A stretch of DNA of 64,000 nucleotides from Hydractinia symbiolongicarpus (Eukaryota; Cnidaria; Hydrozoa; Anthoathecata; Hydractiniidae): the NCBI RefSeq assembly GCF_029227915.1, contig NC_079878.1:14136001-14200000 (forward strand), read 5' to 3'. A program made the position numbers and the translations under genes. Under the pieces are notes generated by a model. It made no database searches. It was not told the DNA's origin and was given only the letters and a program-made list of their open reading frames with translations. Positions 48,402 to 59,977 of this stretch are shown here, piece after piece (positions within the stretch are counted from its first letter, which is position 1; the number at the start of each line of letters is the position of its first letter).

Positions 48402-51400
48402 AAAAAGGTGTCGCTAGCTATACCTAACGAGTTACAATAAAGAATAAGAAACACCAGCATTATCAGAAGACTTTGTGCTAGTTTACAGACAACAAAATTT
48501 GTGTCTGATTACCTCCATATTTTGGGTTTGTATAACCAACCCAAAAGTAGGGAAGAAGTAATGAAGATGGTTAGCATAAAAATGCACTGATACCAAATAA
48601 TAATAAAAAAATAGGAAAAAAATAAATAAAAAACAGTTAGCTAGATAGACGTCTTCCGTGCGTCCGGTAGCCAAAATCTAGAAATTAGTTTGTCTAAGAT
48701 TTACATGGCTAAAAATGTCACGATATATTCTTTTTAACATGTAGCCAATCAAACGTAAAGACGTTTTCCAAACCAGGAAGTCTCCAGGAAGCCTGGCCTA
48801 GAGCGATTGACCAAACTAATGGCAGAAACGAGTTGTCATGAATTATTTCTTACGTCCGAAATTATATATTTGTGTACAAATCAAATGTTTCATAACTTTA
48901 AAGTTACCAAAAATTAGGAACATATTTAGAACGTACTCAGCCATTTCTTTTCATAGATTAAGGACAAAACAACGCGAATCTAACTTACTAATATATTTAT
49001 ATCACTGTAACGCCATCTATTTGTTCAAATCTTAAAATCTTCCTCGACACCTGTAATCTGACCAAAATATTTCCCTATTTTTGTAGGAACATCTCACTTT
49101 GCAGTTTTTTTTTTAAAAAAAAAACACAAACAAGAGAATTTGAGGCAGAAAAAGGGTAAAAAATAAGCACATAAAACCTTTCGACAGCAGGGTTGATGGG
49201 GGCTATTACCTTCCTCCTTTCGACCCTGATGCCTTAAACAACAGACCTATTGTTTTTACCTTGAAATCACAGCCTGATATTCTAATATAAAAAGAAAAGC
49301 AAGTAAGATGAATCTGTTATCAAATATGACCTAAATTTCACGAAACAAGTTGCATGTAATCAGAATTAAGTATTAAATATATTCAATCGAAATTAAGTAT
49401 TTCCAATCCAATTTAGACTTCATCAAAAAAACACCAACCAAAGCGCATCTCTGCAAAATTTTACGGATAAACTTTGCATCTAACAGTTTGCTGTGTTATA
49501 TTCGAAAGGCGGGAATAATGAAAACTGTTCGAATGAAATTAACAACACATTGTGTCACAATGAAAAGAGCAATAAAATTTTAGTCGCATTTTGTTAATAA
49601 TGTAATCGCACGTGAACAATAAAATTTAATGATGCATTACGCTAACATAGAATATTGACGAATTTATTTAAGAGTTTTGTAATTAATTTTGTAAGACTTA
49701 TCAGTATATCGTTGCTTGATAAATTAGTCGCCAAGGATTAAAAAAATATTCGTTAAATGTGAATAATACAAATCTAATGAATTCGATATTCGAATCTGCG
49801 TTCTAAAACAATCTATTTCACTAAAACTTCTTTTACACCATTACCACTTCAAAGAATGTTTGAACAAGAGAAATAACGCCAAGGGATTGAAAAAACGTTG
49901 AAATATGGAGATGGTCGAATGATAGACGTTCGAATAATGAGAAGAACCATACGAAAATTTTCGGACGGAAAAACTTTCGGATTTTTATGTCCGAAAATTT
50001 TTCCGTCCGAAATTTGTGTCTGCGGAAAGTTTTTTTTGTCCGAAATTTTAGTTTTTCTAATTTTTTTAAAAAAGGTCGAGTGCATAGGAAAATCAAAAAT
50101 GAAAACTGCAGTTTCGGAACTTATATTTTCGTTATTTTCACATCTGAATGAACCTTTTGTAGATCTTAATTTAATATAAGTACACTATAAATCCTTCTAG
50201 CCTTCTTTTTATGTCATTTCCCGTAATAATACACCTTTCCCGAATTTCATAAATTACAATAATTATGACGTCATCCAAAATTTTATAACGGTTCTGTGAT
50301 CTTCAAATAAGGATATTCAGATAGAATATTAAATTATCATGACAAAAATAAAGTTTTTAGAGCAATATAATATTCCGGTTGGATTTTATTTAGATTTGAA
50401 GAAAATAATTATTTTGAAAACGAGGCTATTTCTTAGGAAGACTGACTATATAAAGGGTTTGACCGTAACTTTCAGCTCGGGATTGAGGCCCTTAATGAAT
50501 AAAAATATTTACGAAATTAGGTAATTTGTTCTACCATTTTTAATATCAATCTCCTTAATTGAGTTTGGCATAATTAGGAAATTTGTTAAAGATCTATTTT
50601 ATTTAAAATTTGGTTAAAATTCGTTCAAAAGATTACCCATACATTTTTTTACTTTAAAAAATCTCGTCCGAAACTTTTTCCGCTGAAATAAAAAGTTGTG
50701 TCCGTAAGTTTTTGCGCCGAAAATTTTTAATGTAACCTAGTTCAGTTTCTTGGAATTTTTATGCTGCTGCCAAATAAATGTTTTCAAAAAATATTCTCTT
50801 GATAATTGGCCCCTAAAAAACACCCCCGGACAGTTGCCTCCGGACAAATGCCCTCACGCTAACTTCTCCTGAAGAATTTCCACTTCCACTCACCCAGATT
50901 CCCATCCAGGATACCTCCCCCCTCTCCCCCTGGATGATTGCCACCTAGATAACGCCAACCCGCCAACCATGGCGGTTCAAAGATTTGATAGTCATTAGTA
51001 ATCACTTTCCTAGTTTTTTCATTACTGTGCGTGGTAACTTGACATTAGTTCATTGCTTGCTTATTCCATGTTGAATTCAACATCTTACACGGTATGTCTT
51101 AAAAATGTTTTTTTAATGGCACATTAACTTAAGAAAATAAGAAAAAACTGTTTTATAACTTGTTGGTATTTGAGTAACTTGAACTCCAAATCCACTTGCT
51201 ACGTTATAATAAATAAAATATACAATTTATTTTATATTTACAAGTATCAAAGGAATCCGTCGCCTACATGTATGTTTATAACGAAATAATATTGGATATA
51301 AAGCAGCAAATCATTTCTTGTAACAACAAACGTTGGATTTGACATGTGTTCTTTCATGTGTGCGATACTCATTTATAAGAAATCTCACATTATTCTGATA

Positions 51401-51516
51401 GAAATACGGTACAAAACACATACTACCAACCTCGTCCCCAGGATTTTTTAGGTTGTTCTTATATCGGGACAAACCTTAAAAAGGAATACAGACAAGGTTG
51501 GTACGTTGCATTTTCG
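48402..51516. other. non-coding stretch; includes the 3' flank of the split Rab gene
   Basis: No exon identified. A hairpin lies at 49959-50012, and a related GTCCGAAACTTTTTCCG / CCGAAAATTTT motif lies at about 50664-50732. A hairpin-family copy lies at 51427-51503, where TACCAACCTCGT pairs with ACAAGGTTGGTA, immediately downstream of the Rab stop codon and so probably in its 3' UTR. Confidence 0.45.
49959..50012. repeat. perfect 15-bp inverted repeat TTTCGGACGGAAAAA
   Basis: The 15-mer at 49959-49973 is complemented exactly by TTTTTCCGTCCGAAA at 49998-50012. Further TCCGAAATT words flank it, suggesting the core of a small inverted-repeat element. Confidence 0.65.
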
Positions 51517-51631
51517 TTATACTGAACAGCACTTGTCACTTTTTACACTCGTCTCATCAACAACGCTTTTACTAATGTCCACAAAATCGCTATCGGGATA
51601 AGATTTTCTTTCTGAAATCATTTTTTGATGC
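51517..51631 (-). CDS. displaced 3' end of Rab11-like gene 1 (C-terminal tail with CCSV)
   Basis: Read on the minus strand from 51631, after the AAT target duplication, this segment continues the Rab frame left off at 58781. It gives 37 residues beginning HQKMISERKSYPD and ending VKSDKCCSV, then TAA at 51519-51517. The two cysteines fit the double geranylgeranylation signal of Rab GTPases. There is no stop before the TAA, and the phase fits the 5' part exactly when only one AAT copy is counted. Confidence 0.85.
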
Positions 51632-51634
51632 AAT
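51632..51634. repeat. AAT target-site duplication, left copy
   Basis: AAT precedes the transposon terminus TAGTCCAGG here, and the same AAT follows the mirror terminus CCTGGACTA at 58781-58783. Confidence 0.8.
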
Positions 51635-52081
51635 TAGTCCAGGAGCTCATAACAGAACTTTAGGTCCCATTTTCTACAAAAGGTTTGACCCTCTAAATAG
51701 GTTGGTAGTATCACGGACAATAAAAATCACATGGTCAGCTGACCCAATTTGGGGGCGTTTGGGTCCCAGGCCCCTAAAATTACCCTAATTCGAGACTCCT
51801 ATTTGGTCCCATAATTCTCAAAGCTTAAAAGTTAGTAACGTGTGTCATTATATGAGAGAATCTGAAAGATGATAAAGCTTACCGAAAAATTGGGTCTTAA
51901 GACTGGGTCAGACCCCCCTCAAAGACCATATTTAGGACCTTAATTTGTCCCCATAAGCTACAAACTCCAAATTTTGCACAAACATTCTCTAACATAGTGT
52001 AATGTCAGTGGTCATAAAGCTGACCAAAAATTTGGGTCTCTTGGCCTAGTCAGACCGCGTCTCGCCCCATATCTCTATTTT
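51635..52081 (+). repeat. left terminal inverted repeat of the Academ-like element
   Basis: Begins TAGTCCAGGAGCTCATAAC. It matches the complement of 58334-58780 without visible difference to 52056, then with scattered changes to about 52081. It includes two degenerate units of a subterminal repeat (GTCTGAC ... AAGAGACCC ... TTTTTGGTCAGCTTTA). Confidence 0.9.
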
Positions 52082-52362
52082 TAATGCGGAGGAGAAGCAA
52101 TAGAAAAACATTTGTCTTATTTCCAATGTGTTCAGGGCCTTAACTTATTTTTAGAATTTTTTTAAATAGAATAGAACGTTTTCGTCCAAATACAACAGGA
52201 AACCGACATAACAAACCAGACAGTGAAAGAAAAAAGTTAAGAGAAGCAGTTATTTTGAAGCAAGTGAAGTAAAAACGTGAACAAATTACCGGGATATTTG
52301 CATATTAGACTATCAAATATAGAAAATTAGAAACTTTAGATAAAATGTGATAGATAGAAGAT

Positions 52363-55300
52363 ATGACAGGTAAAGATATATGTAATTATATCAAGTTTTT
52401 AGTTACTGCATGTTGTAGTCAGTTTCGGATGATAAGTCAAAAAAAGTTTTAATAGTCTGTTGTTGAACTGAATTTTTTAAACATATATTTTGTCAATTTT
52501 TACTTCATTGATTGAATTTCTCATTTCGTAGAATTTTCGAACAAAGAAATATTCAATAAGATCAATGAAAGCGATGGTAAGAGGAAAACATAATTAATTA
52601 GAATACATTAATTTAAGATAACCAATAACAAGTTATTATTGTGATATTTTGCAGATGTTGTAGCTACTGTAGATGACAATTTAAATGCAAATGGAAATAC
52701 TGACAGTGATGGTAAGTTGAAGATGCTTTAATGTAAATGAGACCTTCTTTGATTTACATACTTGTTAGATTATGTTGAAGCCTTGTAAATATTAATTCCT
52801 TTGTACATTTTTACGTTCTAATTATATTAACTGATTTTTTACGCTATTTACAGAAGAATTACAATATATCTTCATATTAACGTTTTGTTGTTTTGTATAT
52901 TATATTTAAGTGACATGGCGTATTGTATTTATACAATATATTTAATGTTTTTGAAATCACTGCTTAATCGGAACACCTAAATTTCCGTAAAACCTTCTTT
53001 TCACCACAATTAAAACCGTTTTTGTCAATTTTGTAACTTTTAGAACGATGCTGTGTGCTGCATGTTGGTGATGGATACAAAGTTGGCAAAATAAATCTCT
53101 TCAATACGGAAACCCTGGGAAAGTGCAAATCTATCTTAGTTACACGTAAAAATGGAAATCTAAAGTACAAGGATACGCAACTTCCTGGCTTTGTGAATAA
53201 AATTCAAGGATTTCATTTAAATTGTTACAAAAGATTTATAGCATTGTCTGAAACACAGAGAAAAAATCTCCCCAACGATAAGAAAGTATCTAAAGCTGTC
53301 CCTTTAACCCGTTCAAAAATTTCCATAACAGTGCAATCATCTTCAACAGGAGTGTTTTCAAAGATATGTATTTTCTGCATGCGAAAGGAAAAGAAGCACA
53401 AAAATTTAAAGCAAAAATTAAATGCAGCATCTACAGAGAATTTTCAAGAAAATATAAAAAAGTATGCACGTTGGTTGGAAGATAAGCCTATGTTAGTGCG
53501 AATCGGAAATGAAGATTTTGTAAGCAAAGAAATATACTACCATGGAATGTGCAGGGTCAGTTATCAAAGCAAGGCCGAAAAAACACCATTGGCAATACAA
53601 GAGAGGAATGAAAAAGGGATGGAAAGACAAAAACTTGAAACATCCTGGCATACTGCGAGAGGGATTCACTGCAAGGCTTTTGAAGGTGTTTGTGCTTATA
53701 TTGATGATCACATCCTAAAAGAAAAAGATGTTATCTTACTCAGCGAGCTAAAAAATCAATATCACATGTTACTAGCAGAAATCGGGAATGAAGCATTCGA
53801 AGATATTGAATCGTCTTCAGCAAAACTTGAGCAAAAATTATTAAAGCATTACAAAGAAAGTATACAAATCATGAAGGGGAAAACAAGACGTGGAAACTTG
53901 ATATTCTGCAGCACCATTTCCGAAGAAGAAGCTTTCAGGAAAGAGTACTCGATGAAGACAAAATTGAAAGCGAAGATTAGAGATGTAGCGTTTGCATTAA
54001 GGTCTGCCATAATGGAAATTGAAAAATGCCCTATACCCGATGAAGTGACATTTGCAGATATAAAAAAAGGTGAAGTTGAGGCACCAAATGAATTAATTGA
54101 ATTTTTCAGTTACCTTATTGGTGGTCCTGACCAACGCATAGTAAAGTCAAATCAGAAGCAGAGGCGCATAAAAAGTATTGCTGACGATGTCATATTTGCT
54201 GCAACATCAGGAAAAAAAAAACCTGCAAAACATTTGCAGCTTGGACTGGCAGTGAAAAGCATTACAGGAAGCAAAAAAGTGATCGAAATGTTAAATAGAC
54301 TTGGACACTCTGTTAGCTATAGCATTATCGAAGAACTAGAAACAGAATTAACTTTTACATCAACAAAGGCCGGGAATGCCACACCACATGGTATGAAACT
54401 AATGTCAAGTCTTGGAACAGGCGTTGCATTCGACAACTTTGACAGATTTGTTGAAACTTTAAGTGGAAAGGATACCTTGCATGATACTGTTGGGATAGCG
54501 TACCAAGTTGTGTCACAAAATAATGACAAATCATTGGAAGAAGATGACGATTCTACCCTTGGCAATTCTCAGCTATCTGGAAAGAAAAAACGTAGATCAT
54601 TTCTGGCTGTAGGATTAGACATAGAGCCGTACAGAAAAAAACCTAAGATGTTAACAAGAATAATGCTTCCACTAGATGACCAGAGAAGGGCGTCAGAACC
54701 CCTTTCATATATCAAAGCACGCATGTACGATACCTTGTGGATGATGGATTTTTATTTTTCACCCGACACTACACCAATGTGGGTTGGCTGGAATTCTATA
54801 ATTTTTCAAAATACCAACAATCTGCAAAAAGTTTGGTACCTGCCACAAATTAATCAGTCTCCAACTTCTATAGCTGTAGTAGCAGAAACATTGAGGCGTG
54901 CACAGGTGATTGCGAATGAATGTGGTAAAAAAAACATTTCAGTAACATATGATCTTGCGATTGCCAAAGTGGCTATGCAACTTCAAGCAGAAGAATCTCC
55001 AAAGTTTGACAATATATTTGTCGCTCTAGGTGCATTCCATGTAGAGATGGCCATGTTTAGCGCATTTGGCAAGTACATCGCTGAATCTGGTGGTCCGCAT
55101 ATCCTAAATGAAGCTGGTGTGATTGAAAAAGGTTCTCTCAAGTCATTTTTACTGGGAAAGTGTTACAAGAGAAGTAAATGATGTCACCAAATACTTGCAC
55201 TTGCAATGGAGATTCTTCATTTTCAATATTTTCTTCAAGAAAGAGAGGAAATTCAATTAAAAGAAGATATCCAAGAAGAAATCAAGTTCATAAAATCCCA

Positions 55301-57811
55301 AGAACCCTTGAACTTGCATGAAGGACATGAAGTATCCAAAGAAGTCAACAATGTCTTGCGTGAATACAGTCAATTCAGGCAAGATACAGAGAAAGGAAAT
55401 CATGGTGCAACAGCACAATATTGGATGGGGTACGTCGAGATGATTCGACTTTACCATGATTTTAGTAGAAGCTTGAGGGATGGAAACTTTGATCTGTATG
55501 TGTGCTGCTTGCCTAAAGTCGCAAACTATTTCTTTAGCATGAACCATCCAAATTACGCTCGTTGGATTGTCCGTTATCATGATAATCTTCTCAAACTAAA
55601 GGACTCTCATCCCGAGGTTTACACTGAATTTCAAAGGGGATTATTTTCGCTGCGAAGAACCCAAAAGTCATTCTCAAGATTACCAATCGACTTGACATTA
55701 GAGCAAACGATAAATGCAGATGCTGCATGTCAGCGAAAAGGTATATCAGCTTTAACAAATTCTATTTCTGCTCGTCAACGATGGGCACAAAGTCATTCTA
55801 TTCGAACAAGTATTGTGTCATACGTGTTTGAAAATTTGGGGATGACAAAACAGGAAGACGTGTCTCAAGATTTAAAGGCCAGCAGAATGCGACAAAATTC
55901 TAAAGATTTACATCAAGTTATAAACATGGTCAAGGAAACCATGAATCCATTTAACGATGCTATTGAAAAACAATATCTTTTTAATATAGCATCAGGAAAA
56001 GCAGCCTCACCAGACACAACAAAGTTTTTGCTCAACATCGTTAGTGTTGGAAGCAAAGCACGTGATAAATTTATTGACGAATGTTCTAAAGATCCAGCAA
56101 GATTCGAAAAACCTATACGAAGACAAACATTACACACATTTGCAACTGGGGGAACGAAGTATAATATTAAAGCTGCTGACAACAAAGTGGTTGCTGTAAC
56201 GATGATGAGAGATTTGTTTGGTAGCATCTTGTACCATTCGCTACAAAGGAAAATTGATATGGCAGAGGTACTGAAGTATCCTCTAACACCTGTCCCTTTA
56301 TCTCTTGGACATGTTGATGGCAAAATGCAAAAGACCCCTAAAGTCAAATTATTGAACGAGTTAGAAGCAAAAGTAAAAACTGACGATCCAAATCGCGTCG
56401 ATGTTAACATAATTGATGGAATGTTTTTCCTACATCTTTTTGTTGACCTTCCAGCAACATTTGGAGCTCTGGCAACATTCATTTTGAAACGCGTTTGTGC
56501 TAGCAAGGGAAACATCATACATTTTGTTCTAGACAAAATGGTACACCCGAGTATCAAGGATTGTGAAAGGGATTTGCGATGTACTGAGAGACATGGAGCT
56601 TATCAGATAACTGGACCTGAGCAAAAAAGACCTTCAAACTGGTTGAATGCATTGAGAAATGATCACTTCAAAGCAGCATTGGTGGAGTTCTTAGCCTTCT
56701 TTTGGGAAAACAACATGCATTCAACAGTACTTGGAAACAAAACAGTCATAATGAATCGCAATGATACCTGCTACATGTTTAGAGTTGAAGGAGAGATCGT
56801 GGTCAAAACCGAGATCGTTAAATTGTTTTCAACTCATGAAGAAGCTGATTCCAGAATTTTGTACCACCTATCTTCGATTCAAACACCAGCAAACGTTGTG
56901 ATAAGAACCATAGATACTGACGTGCTGATAATTGCTCTTGGCTGCCTTAGTAAGTTACCTAACAGCTTGAATATTTGGATGGAAACCGGTGTTTACACTA
57001 AAAATACATTAAGGTACATAAGTATTAATCAAATATACCAGAAATTGGGCAAAAATATTTGCATGGCCTTGCCAGCATACCATGCTTTCACTGGATGTGA
57101 CTATACAGCATCGTTTAGTAGGAAAGGAAAAATTCGACCTTTCAAACTACTAGAAAAAAATGAAAGTGTGCAAGATGTATTTAAACAGCTAGGAACAAAT
57201 CTTGATGTCACAGATGACGCTTTTGCAACGTTGGAAAAATTTGTATGCAGCATGTATGGAAAAAGGAATCTATCATCTGTAGATGAAGCTAGGTTGGTAA
57301 TGTTTTTGGAAAAGTATAAACCAAAAGGAGAAAATGAAGCAATTTCCTGTGTTAAAAAGTTTGATGGAAGTTCTCTACCACCTTGTTTACGAGTGTTGCG
57401 TCAAAAGATTTATCGAACAAAGTATGTTGCACAGTTATGGATGTCATCAATAACGTCCGAGCCTCCAAATCACCTTCCTGAAGACATGGGTTGGCTGCTG
57501 AAAGATGGCAGCTATATCATTAAGTGGTACGAAGGCGAAATGTCTCCAAAAGCAGTAGATGTCACCAGCAATGAAAATTATTATGGATTCTCCAGAGAAG
57601 TAGAAGGTAAAATTTTGGATATTAAGTTTTACAATCTAGTCACTTAGTTTTTTAATTATTACTCGGAAGCAATTCTTTATTTCCGCTACTGCCGCCGCTA
57701 TTTTAAATATTAAAAGTATTTCATTCTCCTTAAGATTTTGAAGGGTTTGATGAACTGTCAAGTGATGACGATTCAGACAGTGATGACGAAACTAGTGACG
57801 AAGACGTGTAA
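52363..57811 (+). CDS. Academ-like transposase, five exons, one in-frame TGA
   Basis: Exons are 52363-52369, 52532-52576, 52655-52711, 53044-57606 and 57735-57811. All four introns are phase 1 after a G, with GTAA donors. The start is ATG ACA G in a 7-base coding exon. Exon 4 opens with a zinc-finger-like part (RCCVLHVGDG ... GFHLNCYKRF), then CIFC ... YHGMC. The C-terminal half has nuclease motifs in FEN1/XPG order: IIDGMFFLH, HFVLDKM, HEEADSRILYH, RTIDTDVLIIAL and AFTGCDYTASF. The last exon is an acidic tail (ELSSDDDSDSDDETSDEDV). A TGA at 55179-55181 splits exon 4 into 748 and about 833 residues without changing frame. Protein similarity to the old copy at 30848-33770 runs straight across it. 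Probably non-autonomous because of that stop, unless it is read through. Confidence 0.85.
55179..55181 (+). other. in-frame TGA inside the transposase
   Basis: Sequence reads KCYKRSK-TGA-CHQILALAMEILHF. The flanking frame stays open for over 2 kb on each side. The aligned relic reads KHYNRCVMIHKLLYEVLE with a residue at the matching place. A single C-to-T change from CGA would create it; a sequencing error or readthrough are alternatives. Confidence 0.85.
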
Positions 57812-58082
57812 TGATAATTTAAGGTTAGATTTTTTTTGTGGGATATGACAAAAAATTTACAGAATAGGATTCAATGTCATATATTCTAGAACTGAGTAAC
57901 CTTTTTAATATTTTTTAATGTTGTATTGTAGTTTAAACTAGATCTTATGACTGAATGACATTTCTCATCTTTAGATGCTGATGCAGAACAATATCAATCA
58001 TGCTGCTATAACCTATTGTACATATTTATATTTTATTAAATGCTATCAGAGCATTTCTTTTTTAATTTGATATCGCTAACTA

Positions 58083-58640
58083 TTGTCTGACCTGATCAAG
58101 AGACCGTAATTTTTGGTTTGCTTTTTGCCAAATCACAATAGTCTTACAAAATTTTAAGTTTGTACCTTATGAGGTCTAATTTGAGTCCCTGTTCAGATCT
58201 TTGTCTGACCTGCTGATAGGACCGCATTTTTTGGTAAGCTCGACCATTTATGTATTACATAGTTAGTATAGAACACAAATATTGAGTTTGGGCTTTGTAG
58301 TCATTGGTTTTTTTTACCCTCTAAAAGTTGTTTAAAATAGGGATTTGGGGCGAGACTTGGTCTGACTAGGCCAAGAGACCCAAATTTTTGGTCAGCTTTA
58401 TGACCACTGACATTACACTATGTTAGAGAATGTTTGTGCAAAATTTGGAGTTTGTAGCTTATGGGGACAAATTAAGGTCCTAAATATGGTCTTTGAGGGG
58501 GGTCTGACCCAGTCTTAAGACCCAATTTTTCGGTAAGCTTTATCATCTTTCAGATTCTCTCATATAATGACACACGTTACTAACTTTTAAGCTTTGAGAA
58601 TTATGGGACCAAATAGGAGTCTCGAATTAGGGTAATTTTA
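58083..58640. repeat. subterminal array of degenerate ~125-bp units at the transposon right end
   Basis: At least four units share TCTGAC(C/T), about ten bases, then (A)GAGACC or AGGACC, then TTTTTGGT and GCTT, then a TTTG.AGTTTGTA.CTTATG stretch. The units begin near 58085, 58205, 58350 and 58500. The two outer units are part of the inverted repeat and so also exist at the left end; the two inner ones exist only here. Confidence 0.65.
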
Positions 58641-58780
58641 GGGGCCTGGGACCCAAACGCCCCCAAATTGGGTCAGCTGACCATGTGATTTTTATTGTCC
58701 GTGATACTACCAACCTATTTAGAGGGTCAAACCTTTTGTAGAAAATGGGACCTAAAGTTCTGTTATGAGCTCCTGGACTA
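58334..58780 (-). repeat. right terminal inverted repeat of the Academ-like element
   Basis: Complement of 51635-52081, ending CCTGGACTA. In the disrupted Rab allele the first 154 bp are read as coding sequence on the minus strand up to a stop at 58627. Confidence 0.9.
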
Positions 58781-59106
58781 AATCTACGAATGACTTCTTT
58801 GAAAGCACGTTCGACATTTATGGATTCTAAAGCTGACGTTTCTATAAACAACATGTTGTTCTCTGCAGCAAACTCCTCCGCAGCCTCTTTTTCAACTGTT
58901 CGAAGATGTTTCAAGTCACTCTTATTGCCAACTAACATCAATACTGTATCAGTTTTTGCATTCTCTTTTATATCGGCTATCCATTTTTCTTTATTATAAA
59001 AACTTCTTATTTGTGTTACATCGTACGTTACCATAGCAGCTGCAGCACCATTATAAAATACACGTGATATGGCTTGAAAACGCTCTTGGCCGGCTGTGTC
59101 CCATAT
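58781..59106 (-). CDS. Rab11-like gene 1, exon 2 up to the insertion
   Basis: Starts at the acceptor CTCTAG with [10 protein letters not shown] and runs through NKSDLKHL and ETSALES to EVIRR, 108 codons plus two bases. The exon boundary immediately before WDTAGQE is the same as in the second Rab copy at 63557. Confidence 0.9.
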
Positions 59107-59797
59107 CTAGAGTTTAAAATTAGTTGGTTGATCAATATTTAAGTCACGCCCTGGAGGTAAGTGGTTTAAATATTTTTCGTATTTCTTCGTGAAAGAAATA
59201 ATCGAATGGAATTGTTATCATTAACTTTGTAAACTGCACCGTTACGGAGTTTAGGAAGAATCTCTCGCGGACTATCCATTTTCTTCTATCAACAGGAGTT
59301 TTCTTAGTAGAGAGAATAAGTGAGTCGAGTCAGTATAATTTTTATTTTATTTGCTTTTTCACCCATTCGATAAAAGCAGAAAGTAAACTGATGTAATGTG
59401 AAAACGTTTCTCGTTAATCAAGGATTGTTTTCAAATGATCTTTTAAGCTAATAAAAATAGAGAAAACAATCTTGACAGATCTTAGATTAATTTTTATGGA
59501 CCCACCACTTTGAGATGTGTAGGTTTTTGCTAAACTTCGCCTCAGGTTCTTTTTTGCTTTTTTCGATATCAGAATACATGGAAAAATCTCTGGGAAAAGG
59601 TTGCTGCTTACCAACCTCGTGCACAGCACCTCTTTTTGTGTTTTGATGTTGGGGAAATGTAGCATAATTGCTGGTGCTGCAGTCTATGCTTAAGATTTCT
59701 GAGTGTAAAAACAGCTGGGATCAAGGCTCTCTACCTCAAGCTGTCCCCGATATCAAAGAAGCAAAAAGAAACTCTGGGAATGAAGTTAGTTGCTTAC

Positions 59798-59977
59798 TTG
59801 CACTTTCACTGTCTTTCCATCAATCAGCATCACTTTTGTTGCGAAATCTACACCAATAGTTGATTTCGATTCAGTGTGAAATTCGTTATACGTAAACCGC
59901 GAAAGCAAACAAGACTTTCCGACACCCGAATCTCCAATCAAAACAATTTTGTAAAAATAGTCTCCAAACTCACTCAT
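59798..59977 (-). CDS. Rab11-like gene 1, exon 1
   Basis: Encodes [20 protein letters not shown] and continues through [24 protein letters not shown] and DGKTVKVQ, with a GTAAGC donor. Start chosen as the only in-frame ATG placing the P-loop at residues 15-22, as is usual for Rabs. Confidence 0.9.

Larger units (their letters stand above)
51635..58780 (+). mobile_element. 7,146-bp Academ-like DNA transposon inserted in a Rab exon
   Basis: The element has long terminal inverted repeats (about 447 bp), a 3-bp AAT target duplication and one multi-exon plus-strand gene for a zinc-finger protein with FEN1/XPG-type nuclease motifs. The only cut-and-paste superfamily I know to carry an XPG-like nuclease is Academ, hence the name; superfamily assignment is inference. 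The outer 422 bp of the two terminal repeats look identical by eye, so the insertion should be very recent. The right side has additional subterminal units (58083-58333) that the left side lacks. The host gene is on the opposite strand. Confidence 0.85.
51517..59977 (-). pseudogene. Rab11-like GTPase gene 1, split by a transposon in its last exon
   Basis: A small GTPase of membrane traffic (recycling endosome family by similarity). Exon 1 is 59977-59798 (60 codons, ends CAA|GTAAGC). Exon 2 starts at 59106 after CTCTAG. The frame is intact through the P-loop GDSGVGKS, switch I STIGVDF, WDTAGQE, NKSD and ETSAL. At 58781, within the final helix (EVIRR), a 7,146-bp transposon with an AAT duplication intervenes, and coding resumes at 51631. 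The uninterrupted frame would be 206 residues. As assembled, translation runs about 50 residues into the transposon to a stop at 58627, with no prenylation cysteines. Apart from the insertion I see no damage, so a recent or polymorphic disruption is likelier than an old pseudogene. Divergent residues (RVFYNGAAAAMVTYDVTQ) set it apart from the neighbouring copy. Confidence 0.85.

Noticed and set aside
53055-53057. GTG as the start of the transposase
   Set aside because: The frame is open to the splice acceptor at 53043, and three small upstream exons in phase 1 lead back to an ATG at 52363.
55913-56557. A 214-residue minus-strand frame
   Set aside because: Antisense to the transposase exon, which has clear domain motifs on the plus strand.
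58627-58780. Last 50 residues of the apparent Rab frame
   Set aside because: They are transposon terminal repeat read in frame, not a natural Rab C-terminus; the true tail lies at 51517-51631.
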